This document shows, piece after piece, positions 8,494-19,800 of a stretch of 64,000 nucleotides of DNA; the stretch's first letter is position 1; every line of letters begins with the position of its first letter. The stretch is from the NCBI RefSeq assembly GCF_002849715.1, contig NZ_CP018863.1, positions 310,001 through 374,000 of the forward strand, read 5' to 3'. The translations under genes and the position numbers were made by a program. Under the pieces are notes generated by a model that ran no database searches, was not told the origin of the DNA, and worked only from the letters and a program-made list of their open reading frames with translations. The stretch is from Arthrobacter crystallopoietes (GTDB lineage: Bacteria; Actinomycetota; Actinomycetes; Actinomycetales; Micrococcaceae).

Positions 8494-8862
8494 CTACAGC
8501 ACCTCCGGAGCAAGCGAGATGATCTTCATGAACTTCTTATCGCGAAGCTCACGGCCAACCGGGCCGAAGATACGGGTACCGCGGGGGTCACCGTCATTCT
8601 TCAGGATCACTGCAGCGTTTTCATCGAACTTGATGTAGGAACCGTCCACACGGCGGCGTTCCTTCTTGGTACGAACGATGACAGCTTTGACGATGTCACC
8701 CTTCTTGACGTTGCCGCCGGGAATTGCATCCTTAACGGTGGCAACGATGACGTCGCCAATGCCTGCGTAGCGACGTCCGGATCCACCGAGAACGCGGATG
8801 GTCAAGATTTCCTTGGCACCCGTGTTGTCGGCGACCTTAAGCCGCGACTCCTGCTGAATCAC
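8494..8862 (-). CDS. rplN: 50S ribosomal protein L14
   Basis: 122 residues, exact family length; [18 protein letters not shown] and [14 protein letters not shown] are hallmark motifs. The start is GTG at 8862, not ATG. It is the first gene of the spc-type cluster here; a 396-base gap with a terminator separates it from rpsQ, so it should have its own promoter. Confidence 0.97.
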   Translation of the reverse strand: MIQQESRLKVADNTGAKEILTIRVLGGSGRRYAGIGDVIVATVKDAIPGGNVKKGDIVKAVIVRTKKERRRVDGSYIKFDENAAVILKNDGDPRGTRIFGPVGRELRDKKFMKIISLAPEVL

Positions 8863-9208
8863 TTATTACTCCTGTCGTCGCGCTGGTTCTCATCATGTGA
8901 GCCTTGCGGAACGGATATGGGATACCCCCACCCCGAGCTCCCCCTGCCCGCGCGCAAGCGTGGACCGAAGGCGGAAGTGGGAATTTGCCTATTCTGTCCA
9001 TACGGAAAGGTGGATAGTCTTTCCAAACGGCACAGGCAAGATTACTAGTTTATTACTAAGACACCCCAGACGCGAAATTCACCGGATTTTCCCGAGAACT
9101 AAGCGGCCAGGGGCTCGTATTTTTCAAGAGGATCGCTCCCCTTCAAACCCGGTCCCGACTGGTTTGCGGCAACTGCCGGAAACCAGCTATGGGGCGGGAA
9201 ATCTAAGG
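8863..9208 (-). promoter_or_regulatory. Long leader/promoter region before rplN
   Basis: About 350 bases with no gene on either strand. On the minus strand TTGCCT (9038-9033) and TATCCA (9015-9010) are 17 bases apart, a possible -35/-10 pair, but the match is modest. A short inverted repeat (GGAAAG / CTTTCC) overlaps this site. The expected transcript would have a leader of roughly 140 nucleotides. Confidence 0.4.
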
Positions 9209-9244
9209 GGTTGGGCCCGCCCGTCGAAACGGACGGGCCCAACC
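9209..9244 (-). terminator. GC-rich hairpin after rpsQ
   Basis: GGTTGGGCCCG (9209-9219) pairs with CGGGCCCAACC (9234-9244); after one mismatch an inner 4-pair stem closes a CGAA loop. It starts 14 bases past the rpsQ stop. No strong U-run follows, as is common in high-GC actinobacteria. It should end or attenuate the S10 operon transcript. Confidence 0.75.
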
Positions 9245-9258
9245 GTAAACCCTAGGGT

Positions 9259-9549
9259 CTACTTGGCCTTTTCGACGATCTCGACCAGACGCCACCGCTT
9301 GGTAGCGGACAGCGGGCGAGTCTCGGCGACGACGACCAGGTCGCCGATGCCGGCGGTGTTCTGCTCATCATGGGCCTTGATCTTGGAATTCCGACGAAGA
9401 ACCTTCCCGTAAAGGGCGTGCTTCTTGCGGTCTTCGATCTCGACGACGATGGTCTTATCCATCTTGTCCGAGACAACGTAGCCGCGGGCGGTCTTCCGGT
9501 TGCCACGAGCCTGTGCTGCTTCAGTCACAGATGCTTCCTTCTCACTCAT
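9259..9549 (-). CDS. rpsQ: 30S ribosomal protein S17
   Basis: 96 residues. It binds the 5' domain of 16S rRNA early in assembly. The OB-fold core [32 protein letters not shown] (in parts) and [21 protein letters not shown] are diagnostic. ATG at 9549 overlaps the rpmC stop by four bases. Last gene of the S10 transcript. Confidence 0.97.
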   Translation of the reverse strand: MSEKEASVTEAAQARGNRKTARGYVVSDKMDKTIVVEIEDRKKHALYGKVLRRNSKIKAHDEQNTAGIGDLVVVAETRPLSATKRWRLVEIVEKAK

Positions 9550-9878
9550 TTGGCATCATCCTCGGCGGCCGGAGTCTCTGCTTCTTCTGCAGACTCAGCC
9601 TTCTTGGACTTCTTTGCCTTCTTCTCGGTCTTAGCTTCCTCAACGGGAGCTACGACCTCGGGGCGGATGCCCAGCTCGCGCTCACGCAGCACCGTGTAGA
9701 TGCGGGCGATGTCGCGCTTGACTGCCTTGAGGCGGCCGTGGTTCTCCAGCTGACCGGTGGCGGACTGGAAACGGAGGTTGAACAGTTCCTCCTTGGCCTT
9801 GCGCAGCTCTTCTACGAGACGGTCCTTATCGAAAGTCTCGAGCTGGTCAGTTGCCAATTCTTTTGAACCAATTGCCAT
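9546..9878 (-). CDS. rpmC: 50S ribosomal protein L29 with Lys/Ala/Glu C-terminal tail
   Basis: 110 residues, against about 65-75 for a typical L29. Residues 8-70 are the two-helix L29 domain ([36 protein letters not shown]). Residues 75-110 are a low-complexity [10 protein letters not shown]...AEDDAK tail. L29 borders the peptide exit tunnel near trigger-factor and SRP docking sites, so the tail could reach the nascent-chain region (inference). ATG start two bases after rplP. Confidence 0.95.
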   Translation of the reverse strand: MAIGSKELATDQLETFDKDRLVEELRKAKEELFNLRFQSATGQLENHGRLKAVKRDIARIYTVLRERELGIRPEVVAPVEEAKTEKKAKKSKKAESAEEAETPAAEDDAK

Positions 9879-9880
9879 TT

Positions 9881-10297
9881 CTATTCACCACCTTCGCGAC
9901 GCACAATGCGTGCCTTCAACGGGAGCTTGTGGATCGCCAGGCGCAGTGCCTCGCGAGCTACCTCTTCACTGACACCGGAGAGTTCGAACAGAACCCGCCC
10001 CGGCTTGACGTTGGCAACCCACCACTCCGGCGAACCCTTACCGGAACCCATACGGGTTTCGGCCGGCTTCTTCGTCAGGGGGCGGTCCGGATAAATGTTG
10101 ATCCAGACCTTACCGCCACGCTTGATGTGGCGGGTCATAGCGATACGGGCTGCTTCGATCTGCCGGTTGGTGACGTATGCAGGCGTGAGCGCCTGGATAC
10201 CCCACTCGCCGAAGCTGACCTGGGTGCCGCCCGTTGCAGCGCCGGAACGACCCGGGTGGTGCTGCTTACGGTGCTTGACTCGACGTGGGATAAGCAT
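9881..10297 (-). CDS. rplP: 50S ribosomal protein L16
   Basis: 138 residues; [39 protein letters not shown] and [18 protein letters not shown] (in parts) are L16 signatures. It organises the A-site and peptidyl-transferase region. ATG directly follows the rpsC stop. Confidence 0.98.
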   Translation of the reverse strand: MLIPRRVKHRKQHHPGRSGAATGGTQVSFGEWGIQALTPAYVTNRQIEAARIAMTRHIKRGGKVWINIYPDRPLTKKPAETRMGSGKGSPEWWVANVKPGRVLFELSGVSEEVAREALRLAIHKLPLKARIVRREGGE

Positions 10298-11140
10298 TTA
10301 AGCCTGTCCTCCTTCGGCAGCCGGAGCGGCAGCTGCTTCAGCAGCCGGAGCCTCGGCCTTGGGAGCTGCGTCGGCCGAAGCCTGTGCAGGACGGTCATTA
10401 CGACGACGGCGTTCGCCACCGCGGTCGGCCGGGCCGCGGCCCGGACGGTCTCCGCCACGGCCACGGGACGGAGCTGCAGCCTGCTGCGCAGCCAGTTCCT
10501 TGGCAGTAACGTCGCCCTTGTAGATCCAGACCTTCACACCGATGCGGCCGAAGGTGGTCTTGGCTTCGAAGAAGCCGTAGTCGATGTTCGCGCGGAGGGT
10601 GTGCAGGGGCACACGGCCTTCGCGGTAGAACTCCGAACGGCTCATTTCGGCGCCACCCAGGCGGCCGGAGCACTGAACGCGGATACCCTTGGCGCCGGCC
10701 CGCTGTGCGGACTGCATGGCCTTCTTCATCGCGCGGCGGAAAGCCACGCGGGAAGTCAGCTGCTCGGCGATGCCCTGGGCAACGAGCTGTGCTTCGATCT
10801 CGGGGTTCTTGACCTCAAGGATGTTCAGCTGAACCTGCTTGCCGGTCAGCTTTTCGAGCTCGCCGCGGATGCGGTCAGCTTCTGCACCGCGGCGGCCGAT
10901 AACAATACCGGGGCGTGCGGTGTGGATGTCCACGCGGACACGGTCACGGGTGCGCTCGATCTCAACCTTGGCAATACCTGCCCGCTCCATGCCCGTGGAC
11001 ATAAGCTGGCGGATCTTGACGTCTTCGCGAACGAAGTCCTTGTAACGCTGGCCGGCCTTGTTGCTGTCAGCGAACCAGTGGGAAACGTGGTCGGTGGTGA
11101 TACCGAGTCGGAATCCGTGCGGGTTTACTTTCTGTCCCAC
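10298..11140 (-). CDS. rpsC: 30S ribosomal protein S3 with charged C-terminal extension
   Basis: 280 residues; about 210-235 is typical. [14 protein letters not shown] starts the protein, a KH domain contains [10 protein letters not shown] at about 77-86, and the S3 C-terminal domain ends near residue 212. The rest is an Arg/Gly tract ([18 protein letters not shown]) and an Ala/Pro/Glu tail to residue 280. The start is GTG at 11140, directly after the rplV stop. S3 lines the mRNA entry channel; the tail is probably disordered. Confidence 0.97.
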   Translation of the reverse strand: MGQKVNPHGFRLGITTDHVSHWFADSNKAGQRYKDFVREDVKIRQLMSTGMERAGIAKVEIERTRDRVRVDIHTARPGIVIGRRGAEADRIRGELEKLTGKQVQLNILEVKNPEIEAQLVAQGIAEQLTSRVAFRRAMKKAMQSAQRAGAKGIRVQCSGRLGGAEMSRSEFYREGRVPLHTLRANIDYGFFEAKTTFGRIGVKVWIYKGDVTAKELAAQQAAAPSRGRGGDRPGRGPADRGGERRRRNDRPAQASADAAPKAEAPAAEAAAAPAAEGGQA

Positions 11141-11506
11141 TTACTGGTCCTCCTCTTTCTCCGGGGTAGCGACAACAAGTGTGATGTGGCTGGTCCGCTT
11201 GTTGATGCGGTAGGCGCGGCCCTGGGCACGCGGCTGAAACCGCTTCATGGTCGGGCCTTCATCGACAAATGCTTCGCTGATGTACAGGTCGCTCTCGTCA
11301 AAGGCGACGCCGTCACGGTCCGCGAGAACGCGGGCGTTGGCGACTGCCGATGCGAGTACCTTGCTGACCGGCTCCGAAGCTGCCTGCGGGGCAAACTTCA
11401 GAATTGCCAGAGCCTCATTCGCCTGCTTGCCACGAACAAGGTTGACGACGCGCCGGGCCTTCATAGGCGTCACGCGAATATGGCGCGCAATAGCCTTGGC
11501 TTCCAT
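11141..11506 (-). CDS. rplV: 50S ribosomal protein L22
   Basis: 121 residues. [17 protein letters not shown] starts the domain, and [21 protein letters not shown] is the hairpin end that lines the exit tunnel. ATG start. No insertion in the beta-hairpin of the type linked to macrolide resistance. Confidence 0.97.
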   Translation of the reverse strand: MEAKAIARHIRVTPMKARRVVNLVRGKQANEALAILKFAPQAASEPVSKVLASAVANARVLADRDGVAFDESDLYISEAFVDEGPTMKRFQPRAQGRAYRINKRTSHITLVVATPEKEEDQ

Positions 11507-11545
11507 TGCTTTCCTTCTCTCGTCTTCTGCCGTACGAGCGAGCGC

Positions 11546-11827
11546 CTAGCGGCGCTTGCCCTTACGGTCGTCCTTCACATGGCCGCGGAAGGTCCGCGTC
11601 GGGGCGAATTCGCCGAGCTTGTGCCCGACCATCGACTCGGTGACAAACACCGGAATGTGCTTGCGTCCGTCGTGTACGGCGATCGTGTGCCCGAGCATGT
11701 CGGGGACGATCATCGAACGGCGGGACCACGTCTTAATGACGTTCTTGGTGCCCTTTTCGTTCTCTGCAGCTACCTTGACAAAGAGGTGCTGATCGACGAA
11801 GGGGCCTTTCTTCAGGCTGCGTGGCAT
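11546..11827 (-). CDS. rpsS: 30S ribosomal protein S19
   Basis: 93 residues, exact family size; [15 protein letters not shown] and HVPVFVT-like [23 protein letters not shown] (in parts) identify it. It contacts tRNA and S13 in the 30S head. ATG start, 12 bases after rplB. Confidence 0.98.
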   Translation of the reverse strand: MPRSLKKGPFVDQHLFVKVAAENEKGTKNVIKTWSRRSMIVPDMLGHTIAVHDGRKHIPVFVTESMVGHKLGEFAPTRTFRGHVKDDRKGKRR

Positions 11828-11839
11828 GTCTCCAGGCTC

Positions 11840-12679
<840 letters not shown>

Positions 12680-12709
12680 AGTTTATTTCCTCGTTAAAGT
12701 GGTCTCCGC

Positions 12710-13015
12710 TTAAGAAAGCGGACCGCCGAAGATGTCGATTGTGCCTTCCTTCAGGGTGACAATTGCGCGCTTGGTATTCTTGCGCTGTCCCCATCCGAAA
12801 CGGGTGCGCTTGCGCTTCCCGGCACGGTTGATGGTGTTGATCGAGTCGACCTTGACGGAGAAGATTTTCTCCACGGCCAGCTTGATCTCGGTCTTGTTCG
12901 AGCGCGGGTCGACCAGGAAGGTGTACTTACCTTCGTCGATCAGGCCGTAGCTCTTCTCCGAAACGACGGGTGCAATGACGACGTCGCGGGGGTCCTTTAC
13001 GGTGGTCGCGCTCAC
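12710..13015 (-). CDS. rplW: 50S ribosomal protein L23
   Basis: 101 residues; [26 protein letters not shown] (in parts) and [19 protein letters not shown] identify L23. It is the docking site for trigger factor and SRP at the tunnel exit. GTG start at 13015 overlaps the rplD stop by four bases. Confidence 0.97.
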   Translation of the reverse strand: MSATTVKDPRDVVIAPVVSEKSYGLIDEGKYTFLVDPRSNKTEIKLAVEKIFSVKVDSINTINRAGKRKRTRFGWGQRKNTKRAIVTLKEGTIDIFGGPLS

Positions 13016-13614
13016 TTGGCGTCCTCCTTGTTGACGAAAGCCTCGTAGGCTGCCTTGGTGAAGACCACGTCGTCGGAAACCAGCACGTCGTAGGTGTTCA
13101 GCTGATCTACGTAGATCGTGTGAACTTCCGTGATGTTGCGCAGGCTCAGGGCCGCAACATCGTTGGCGCGCTCGATAACAACGAGCAGGTTCTTACGGTC
13201 AGAGACGGACCGCAGGGACTCGAGGGCACCCTTGGTGTTCGGCTTCTCGCCGGCAACCAGAGACTCGAGAACGTGGATGCGGCCGTTGCGTGCCCGGTCA
13301 GACAGGGCGCCGCGCAGGGCAGCAGCCTTCATCTTCTTGGGGGTGCGCTGGCTGTAATCGCGCGGGGTCGGACCGTGGACAACGCCACCGCCGGTCATGT
13401 GAGGTGCACGGATGGAACCCTGACGGGCGCGGCCGGTGCCCTTCTGCTTGAACGGCTTGCGGCCTGCACCCGAAACCTCGGCGCGGGTCTTGGTCTTATG
13501 CGTGCCCTGGCGGGCGGCAGCGAGCTGCGCGACGACAACCTGGTGCAGCAGCGGCACGTTGGTCTGTACGTCGAAGATCTCTGCAGGCAGATCGACATTT
13601 ACAGTGTTAGCCAT
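13012..13614 (-). CDS. rplD: 50S ribosomal protein L4
   Basis: 200 residues. The extended tunnel loop ([27 protein letters not shown] in parts) is intact. In enterobacteria L4 also represses its own operon; that is not established in actinobacteria. ATG start five bases from the rplC stop. Confidence 0.97.
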   Translation of the reverse strand: MANTVNVDLPAEIFDVQTNVPLLHQVVVAQLAAARQGTHKTKTRAEVSGAGRKPFKQKGTGRARQGSIRAPHMTGGGVVHGPTPRDYSQRTPKKMKAAALRGALSDRARNGRIHVLESLVAGEKPNTKGALESLRSVSDRKNLLVVIERANDVAALSLRNITEVHTIYVDQLNTYDVLVSDDVVFTKAAYEAFVNKEDAK

Positions 13615-13618
13615 TGAA

Positions 13619-14272
13619 CTAGGCTCCCTTCACAGCGGAACGGACGAGAACGACCGAGCCGCGGGCACCGGGAACGGCACCCTTGATCAAGAGCAGCGAC
13701 TTCTCAGTGTCCACAGCGTGAACGGTCAGGTTCAGTGTGGTGTGGCGGACGGCGCCCATACGGCCGGCCATCCGCAGGCCCTTGAAGACACGGCCCGGGG
13801 TGGACGCGCCACCGATGGAACCGGGCTTACGGTGGTTCTTGTGGGCACCGTGGGAGGCACCAACACCATGGAAGCCGTGACGCTTCATGACACCGGCGAA
13901 GCCCTTACCCTTGGAGGTTCCGACGACGTCGACCTTCTGGCCGGCTTCGAAGGTCTCCACGGAGAGCTCCTGGCCCAGCTCGTAGGTGTCTGCATCTGAG
14001 GTGCGCAGTTCAACTACGTGGCGGCGGGGGGTGACACCGGCCTTGTCAAAGTGGCCAGCCAGCGGCTTGGACACCTTGCGGGGGTCGATCTGGCCGAAGC
14101 CGATCTGAACGGCGGTGTAACCATCAACATCTGCATTGCGCAGCTGAGTGATGACGTTGGAGTCAGCCTGGACGACAGTTACCGGCACAAGGCGGTTGTT
14201 CTCGTCCCAGACCTGGGTCATGCCGAGCTTGGTGCCCAGCAGTCCCTTTACCTGGCGTGTAGTGGTAGACAT
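13619..14272 (-). CDS. rplC: 50S ribosomal protein L3
   Basis: 217 residues from the ATG at 14272 ([24 protein letters not shown]). [19 protein letters not shown] and [10 protein letters not shown] match the L3 loop near the peptidyl-transferase centre. An in-frame GTG at 14284 is rejected because AGGGGA directly abuts it, while the ATG is about eleven bases away. 16 bases after rpsJ. Confidence 0.96.
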   Translation of the reverse strand: MSTTTRQVKGLLGTKLGMTQVWDENNRLVPVTVVQADSNVITQLRNADVDGYTAVQIGFGQIDPRKVSKPLAGHFDKAGVTPRRHVVELRTSDADTYELGQELSVETFEAGQKVDVVGTSKGKGFAGVMKRHGFHGVGASHGAHKNHRKPGSIGGASTPGRVFKGLRMAGRMGAVRHTTLNLTVHAVDTEKSLLLIKGAVPGARGSVVLVRSAVKGA

Positions 14273-14288
14273 ATTTATCCGCACTCCC

Positions 14289-14597
14289 CTACAGCTTGAT
14301 TTCGATGTTCACGTCAGCAGGCAGGTCAAGACGCATGAGCGAGTCAACGGCCTTCGGCGTGGGGTCAATAATGTCGATCAGACGCTTGTGAGTACGCATT
14401 TCAAAGTGCTCACGGCTGTCCTTGTACTTGTGCGGCGAACGAATAACGCAGTACACGTTCTTCTCGGTGGGCAGCGGCACGGGGCCGACTACCGTTGCGC
14501 CTGCACGCGTGACCGTCTCAACGATCTTCCGTGCTGAAACATCAATGACCTCATGGTCATATGACTTCAGACGGATGCGGATTTTCTGTCCCGCCAT
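14289..14597 (-). CDS. rpsJ: 30S ribosomal protein S10 (NusE)
   Basis: 102 residues, standard length; [19 protein letters not shown] and [29 protein letters not shown] (in parts). It also works as NusE in transcription antitermination and links RNA polymerase and ribosome through NusG. ATG with GGAG upstream. First gene of the S10 operon. Confidence 0.98.
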
Positions 14598-15137
14598 GGC
14601 GTCTCCGCTCTCTTTCTCAGTGCTGCTCTTTTAATTTCCGGTCTGCGCCCCTCCGGCCGGATCAAATCCATGCCTGGCGCTCCTCCAACAGACTGAATCC
14701 GGAAATTTCCGGGTTCCTCACCCTGCCGAGGCTCCGACCCCCGCGCTCGGGCGTGTCGCGAATATTCTGCGCACGAACCCATGCAAGATTGGGGCGGGTT
14801 ATATTTGGGCTTCTCCGCCTAGGTGGAACCTGACCCTGGCCCCGGGCATTATCCCGGGCGGGACGCGGTTTCGCACGACGACATAAGGAAGCGCTTGAAC
14901 AACTCATCTAGTGTGGCAGATATCGGCATGAAACGCCAATCTGCGCCGGGTTGCCGGGCATCTGCACCGGCCGGGTATACACTCCGGCCCGACGGGAACA
15001 ACAATGTGTTCCTTCCCAACCATAGCCATTTAGTTGCGAACGCCACAAATTGCCGTGACGCAGCCGTCTTGAAGTGAGATGCTTCTGATTATCGACGGCT
15101 CTTCCGGCCGCCGGCGGCTTGATCTAAGGACTTGATC
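14598..15137. promoter_or_regulatory. Divergent control region between rpsJ and the GH1 gene
   Basis: 540 bases, no gene seen on either strand. On the minus strand TTGCAT (14788-14783) and TATTCG (14766-14761) are 16 bases apart and could be the S10 promoter, giving a leader of about 155 bases. The leader contains the exact palindrome CCGGAAATTTCCGG at 14699-14712, followed by a second AATTTCCGG at 14633-14641. The right half (about 14820-15120) should hold the promoter of the plus-strand glycosidase; no clear consensus there. Confidence 0.45.
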
Positions 15138-16610
15138 ATGGGCATGACACCGCAGAGCCTGGCAGCACTGATCCCGCCCGACTTCACGCTGGGAGTTGCC
15201 ACGGCCGCCTTTCAGATTGAAGGTGCCGTGGCCGAAGACGGCCGCGGGCCCTCGGGCTGGGACGCCTTCTCCCAGCAGGAAGGCCACATCGTTAACGGTG
15301 ACCGGGCCGACATCGCCTGCGACCACTATCACCGGATGCCCGAAGACGTCGAGCTGCTGCACGCGCTCGGCGTCGACTCGTACCGTTTCTCGCTTTCCTG
15401 GCCGCGTATCCAGCCCGACGGCCGCGGTCAGGTCAACCAGGCAGGCATCGATTTCTATGACCGGCTCCTCGACCAGCTGCTCGAGCGCGGCATCTCCCCC
15501 ATGTGCACGCTCTATCACTGGGACACCCCGCTGCCACTCGAGCAGGCCGGCGGATGGCTCAACCGCGAGACCGCATATCGGCTGGCTGACTTCGCCGGGC
15601 TCGCCGCGGAGGCCTTCGGTGACCGGGTCCACCGCTGGGTCACTATCAATGAACCCACCACTGTAGCCCTCAACGGCTATGCCCTGGGCATCCATGCCCC
15701 GGGTTATCCGGGCCTGTTCGAAGCCTTGCCTGCAGCGCACCATATGATCCTGGCCCACGGGCTGAGCATCCAGGCGCTACGCAGTGCCAACGTCCCCGGC
15801 GAACTGGGCATCACCAACGTGTACTCCCCGGTGGTCTCCGCCCGCGGCGGCTTTGCCAACGATCTGATGGTGGAACTCTTCGACATCCTGCACAACGCGA
15901 TGTTCTCCGACCCCGTCCTGCTCGGCCGCTATTCGGACTTCAATCCGCTCCTGACACCGTTCCTGCATTACCTCACGGATGTTTCCCCGGAAGATCTGGC
16001 GATCATGAGCCAGCCGCTGGATTTCTACGGGTTCAATTACTACTTCCCGACCAGGATTGCGCCCGGTTCGGGACCCAACACCGGTCCGCATGCCATTCCG
16101 GAGGGAGTGCCGGAGCATATGCTTGAGGACAGTCCAGACCTGCCCTTCCACATCACCGGTTGGCCGCAGTACGACCGCACGGCTTTCGGCTGGCCCATCG
16201 CACCCGAGTATCTCGCCGTGGCCCTGACGGAAATGGCGAACAGGTATCCAGGGTTGCCGCCGGTCTTCATCACCGAGGGCGGCGCCAGCTTCCCCGATGT
16301 GGTGGTCCAGGATGCCCTCACGATGGAGCCGCACGTTGCGGATGTAAACCGCATTAACTATCTCGGTGACCATCTGGCGGCGGCCCTGAATGCCACCGCT
16401 CCCGGCGGGCCTGCCGAATCAATCGACCTGCGGGGCTATTACGTCTGGACGCTGATGGACAACTTCGAGTGGGCCGCCGGCTACAGCCAGCGCTTCGGGC
16501 TGGTTTACGTGGATTTCGAAACCCAGCAGCGCATTCCGAAGTCCTCCTACAACTGGTTGCAGGAAATCACCTCGCTACGGGCTGCCGACACCAGCAGCCT
16601 CCGGCGCTGA
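15138..16610 (+). CDS. Glycoside hydrolase family 1 beta-glucosidase
   Basis: 490 residues, retaining beta-glycosidase. TLGVATAAFQIEGAV begins the barrel; HWDTPLPLEQAGGW follows. The acid/base Glu is in WVTINEP at about residue 172. The nucleophile Glu (about 380) is in VFITEGGAS, where most members have ITENG. The C-terminal GYYVWTLMDNFEWAAGYSQRFGLVYVDF (in parts) is complete. The ATG at 15138 is chosen because AAGGA lies seven bases upstream; a TTG six bases earlier is less likely. No transport or regulatory gene is adjacent, so the substrate is unknown. No signal peptide, so cytosolic. Confidence 0.95.
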   Translation: MGMTPQSLAALIPPDFTLGVATAAFQIEGAVAEDGRGPSGWDAFSQQEGHIVNGDRADIACDHYHRMPEDVELLHALGVDSYRFSLSWPRIQPDGRGQVNQAGIDFYDRLLDQLLERGISPMCTLYHWDTPLPLEQAGGWLNRETAYRLADFAGLAAEAFGDRVHRWVTINEPTTVALNGYALGIHAPGYPGLFEALPAAHHMILAHGLSIQALRSANVPGELGITNVYSPVVSARGGFANDLMVELFDILHNAMFSDPVLLGRYSDFNPLLTPFLHYLTDVSPEDLAIMSQPLDFYGFNYYFPTRIAPGSGPNTGPHAIPEGVPEHMLEDSPDLPFHITGWPQYDRTAFGWPIAPEYLAVALTEMANRYPGLPPVFITEGGASFPDVVVQDALTMEPHVADVNRINYLGDHLAAALNATAPGGPAESIDLRGYYVWTLMDNFEWAAGYSQRFGLVYVDFETQQRIPKSSYNWLQEITSLRAADTSSLRR

Positions 16611-16683
16611 GGTGCCGGCGACGGCATCCTGCAGCCTCCAGCCCAGCACCGACCCGCGCTTTGCGCCTTAAGCCGGTACGCGC

Positions 16684-16824
16684 TTAACGTTCGCCGTCCT
16701 GGTTGGCGCGACGGATCCGCTTGGCCCGGTCGATTTCATGCCGGAAGTACTTGCGGCCCCACACGACGGCCCCGGCCACGGCGACCACAATGCCGATTAC
16801 GATCCAAAAGACTATCCACTCCAT
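16684..16824 (-). CDS. Small single-pass membrane protein (46 aa)
   Basis: ATG at 16824 to TAA at 16684. A hydrophobic helix (WIVFWIVIGIVVAVAGAVVWG, seen in parts, residues 3-23) is followed by a basic tail (RKYFRHEIDRAKRIRRANQDGER). It begins nine bases after the stop of the 1254-residue membrane protein, with AGGA upstream of its ATG, so the two are likely cotranscribed. No family recognised. Short length lowers certainty, but the composition is that of a real membrane peptide. Confidence 0.65.
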   Translation of the reverse strand: MEWIVFWIVIGIVVAVAGAVVWGRKYFRHEIDRAKRIRRANQDGER

Positions 16825-16833
16825 GGTCCGATC

Positions 16834-19800
16834 CTACTGCCGCTCCGCGTCCTGCTTGGCGTGCCGCATCAATTTCCAGACTGCGAAGGCCAGCAGAGCC
16901 AGTGCGGCGACGGCCAGCAGCAGGAACGTAAAGCCGCGCATAAACCACAACAGCGCAAGGGCAATACCCACCGCTCCCCACACGGTGAACAGTTTGCGAG
17001 ACAGCATGACTCCCGCTACCAGCAGCCCGCCATGGCCCAGCAATGCCCAGACCTGCTTGCCGGCATCGCTCAGAATGATCGTTCCGAAGCCGGACAGCGA
17101 CAGCCCGCCGGCTGCCACGGCCAGCACAACCGTGCCGCGTTGATCCCGACCGCGGACGAACTCGTCGGCAGCCACCAGAGCGCCGGCAACCACCCACCAT
17201 TGCAACGCCCAGAACGGATCGATCCAGCCCGCGGCAACCGCATAGAGACGTTGCACAGCGAGGACGAACACTAAGAAGGCGCCCTCAGCCGCCGTCTCGC
17301 GCGCCCGCTCCGGAGTTTCGATCACGGCAAGCGCGGCTGCGACGATGATGGACAAGGACGCCGCAATAGCAGTGGGTCCGGGGAAAATGGCAAGCAATGA
17401 AACCAGGCCGAGCACACCAAGAGCCACACCGGTCAGGATGACCGCCCGCACCGGATCCGCATCTTCCCGTTCACGCAGCGTGAGCCGGAAGCCGTATAGC
17501 AGCACAGCCGCCAGCCAGGCTGCGGCCAGCCATTGTGCAGGCCCGCTGGCAAAGTCCAGCAATGCCGATTCCTGCAGTCGCTGCATCAATGCGAGCGCGG
17601 CTCCGAGGACTGAAACGGCACCACCGGCGTAAAGCCAAGGCAGCTCCTCGCGGTGCGAAAGTATGAAGAACAGCACCGCTGCCCCGAGCAAGGCCACGGG
17701 CGTCATCCAGGCATCTTCCACCAGCGACAACGCCAATGCCTCCAGGGTGAAAACAGCCGTGCCGGCAAGGAGTAGATAGCGCAGCCGCTCCCCCGGCCTG
17801 AACACGCGCAGAACTGCAGCAACGGTCCCGAACAGGAGTGCTGCCACCGAGCCGCCGTCCGCCGACAGCAGCGCCGGCAGCCATCCCGTGTCTGCCAGCG
17901 GGGCCGCATCGGTGACCACGGCAACGAGCGCAGCCAGACCGTACACGCTGACGTACCCGCTGGATCCGGCGCCCTGCCGCTGTCCGAAGTGGGCGGCGGC
18001 AACGGCGATCAACAGGAGCAACTGCAGTACGACGACGTCGCGCTGCGGCGCAGCAACTGCCGCGGCATATACCCATGGCAGAACCGTGAGCAGCGCAAGC
18101 CCCAGCCACGCAGAAGCTCTTTGCATCCCGTACTCCCCCAGCCACCGCCGGACGAGCAGCCGCGCGGTTTCCTGGAGTGCAGTTGTGCAGGCGACGAGGA
18201 CGAAGATCACATGGATGCTAGCGTCCAGATCCTGCCCGATCAGTGCCACCAGTCCGGTCAGCGACAACTGGGCCGCGAGCAGATACACGCCCTTACGCCC
18301 ACGGTTGCGCAAGACCGCGGCCATGGCCGCAGCATAAACCAAGGCAACGCCGACCAGGATCTCGTATCCCCGGATGCCGAGGAATGATGTTCCAAGTAAC
18401 GCCCCTGCGGCCAGGACCACGGGGGCCAGCGGTTCCATCAGTCCGACCGGAGCATCAAGCGTGGTCTCTGCCCGTCTTTCGGACTTGGCGGGATCGTGCC
18501 GGACCCGCGGCGTCAGCATAAAGGAAGACGCCACACCGGCGGCAGTCCAGGCCCAGAATGCCACGTACCCCAACTGGACGCCGCTGTCTTGAAGGCCCGG
18601 GTCTGAGGAGAGTTCCGCAGCTATGAGCCCGCATGTGGACCCGAAGCCCAGTGCCGCGGAGACGAGCACGGTCAGCCGGGGTGCAGCACTGCCGACGCCG
18701 CGGTCCAGCAGCACGGTGCTGGCGACCTGGTTCATCACGAAGCCCAGCGACAGGACGAGCAGGGCCGCTCGTCCTGTTAGGTCCTGCTCCATGCCCAGCT
18801 GGGGCAGATGGGTCAGGGCCGTGATCGGCAATAGCAGCGTGGCCGCGCCACGTGCCGCAGACACTGCCCAAAGCCGCTCCTGGCCGGCCGACACCCGGAT
18901 GCGGGCCAAGAGATAGGCCAGGGCCAGACCCAGTAGCAGTTCCTGCCGCCACGGGTTATGCCACTCCAGCAGGACCACGGCTGAAAGGACAGGCAGCACT
19001 ATCAACGGCTCTGTCCAGCCACGGATTTTCCACGCGATCGTGAAAACGGAAGCGGCAAGGACCAGCAGCATGAGCACCGGCTCCGGCCCTGGCCTGCCTG
19101 CCGCGCCGATGCCATCAAGGATCTGGAGCAAGGTCAGCAGTATCTGGAGGACGAAGACCGTTCCCAGATCAATACGGAAGATCGATTCGGCCGAACCGGA
19201 ACCGTCCGATGTCCGGTGCCGCACCCACGGTTGGTCCTTGAGGAACCGAAGCCAGACCGGGCCGAAAACCGCCATCGCCGCAGCCTGAAGGGCCAGCGCT
19301 GTGGCCACTGTGAACAACGCCCAGGGCCAGCTGCCGCCGGCGGCCACAACTAGATACATGGCAGCCAAAGTCACCGCGATGCGGAGCCCGTAGGTGTTGG
19401 CCAGTTTGTCCTGCCCGCCGCCTGTGAACAGCATGGTCCCGTAATACCCCGTAGCCATGGCGAGCAGCAGCGCGTAGTCTCCCGCCTGCAACTGGTCCCC
19501 TACGAAGAACGCGGCCAGCACGGCCAGGGGTGTGAGGTAACGGTGCACCTCTACCAGGGCCGCGGCATACACCCCGGGCATCCACCGTGGGCGGAAATAG
19601 GAGACGAGGCTGAACCCAACCGCCAGGGCAATGGAAAAGGTGAAATACCAGACCAGTGCACCGCCCAGCACGGCCACGGCTGACCAAGCGATGGAGATAA
19701 AGAATGGCAAGCTCAGGTACGCCACAACCCGGCTTTGCATCCGCACGGCGGCGTAGGCGTAGGCCGCCGTGCCCACAAGTGCCGTAATCAGCCAGCTGCT

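Noticed and set aside
14820..15060. Possible small RNA or tRNA before the GH1 gene
   Set aside because: No cloverleaf or convincing paired structure found.
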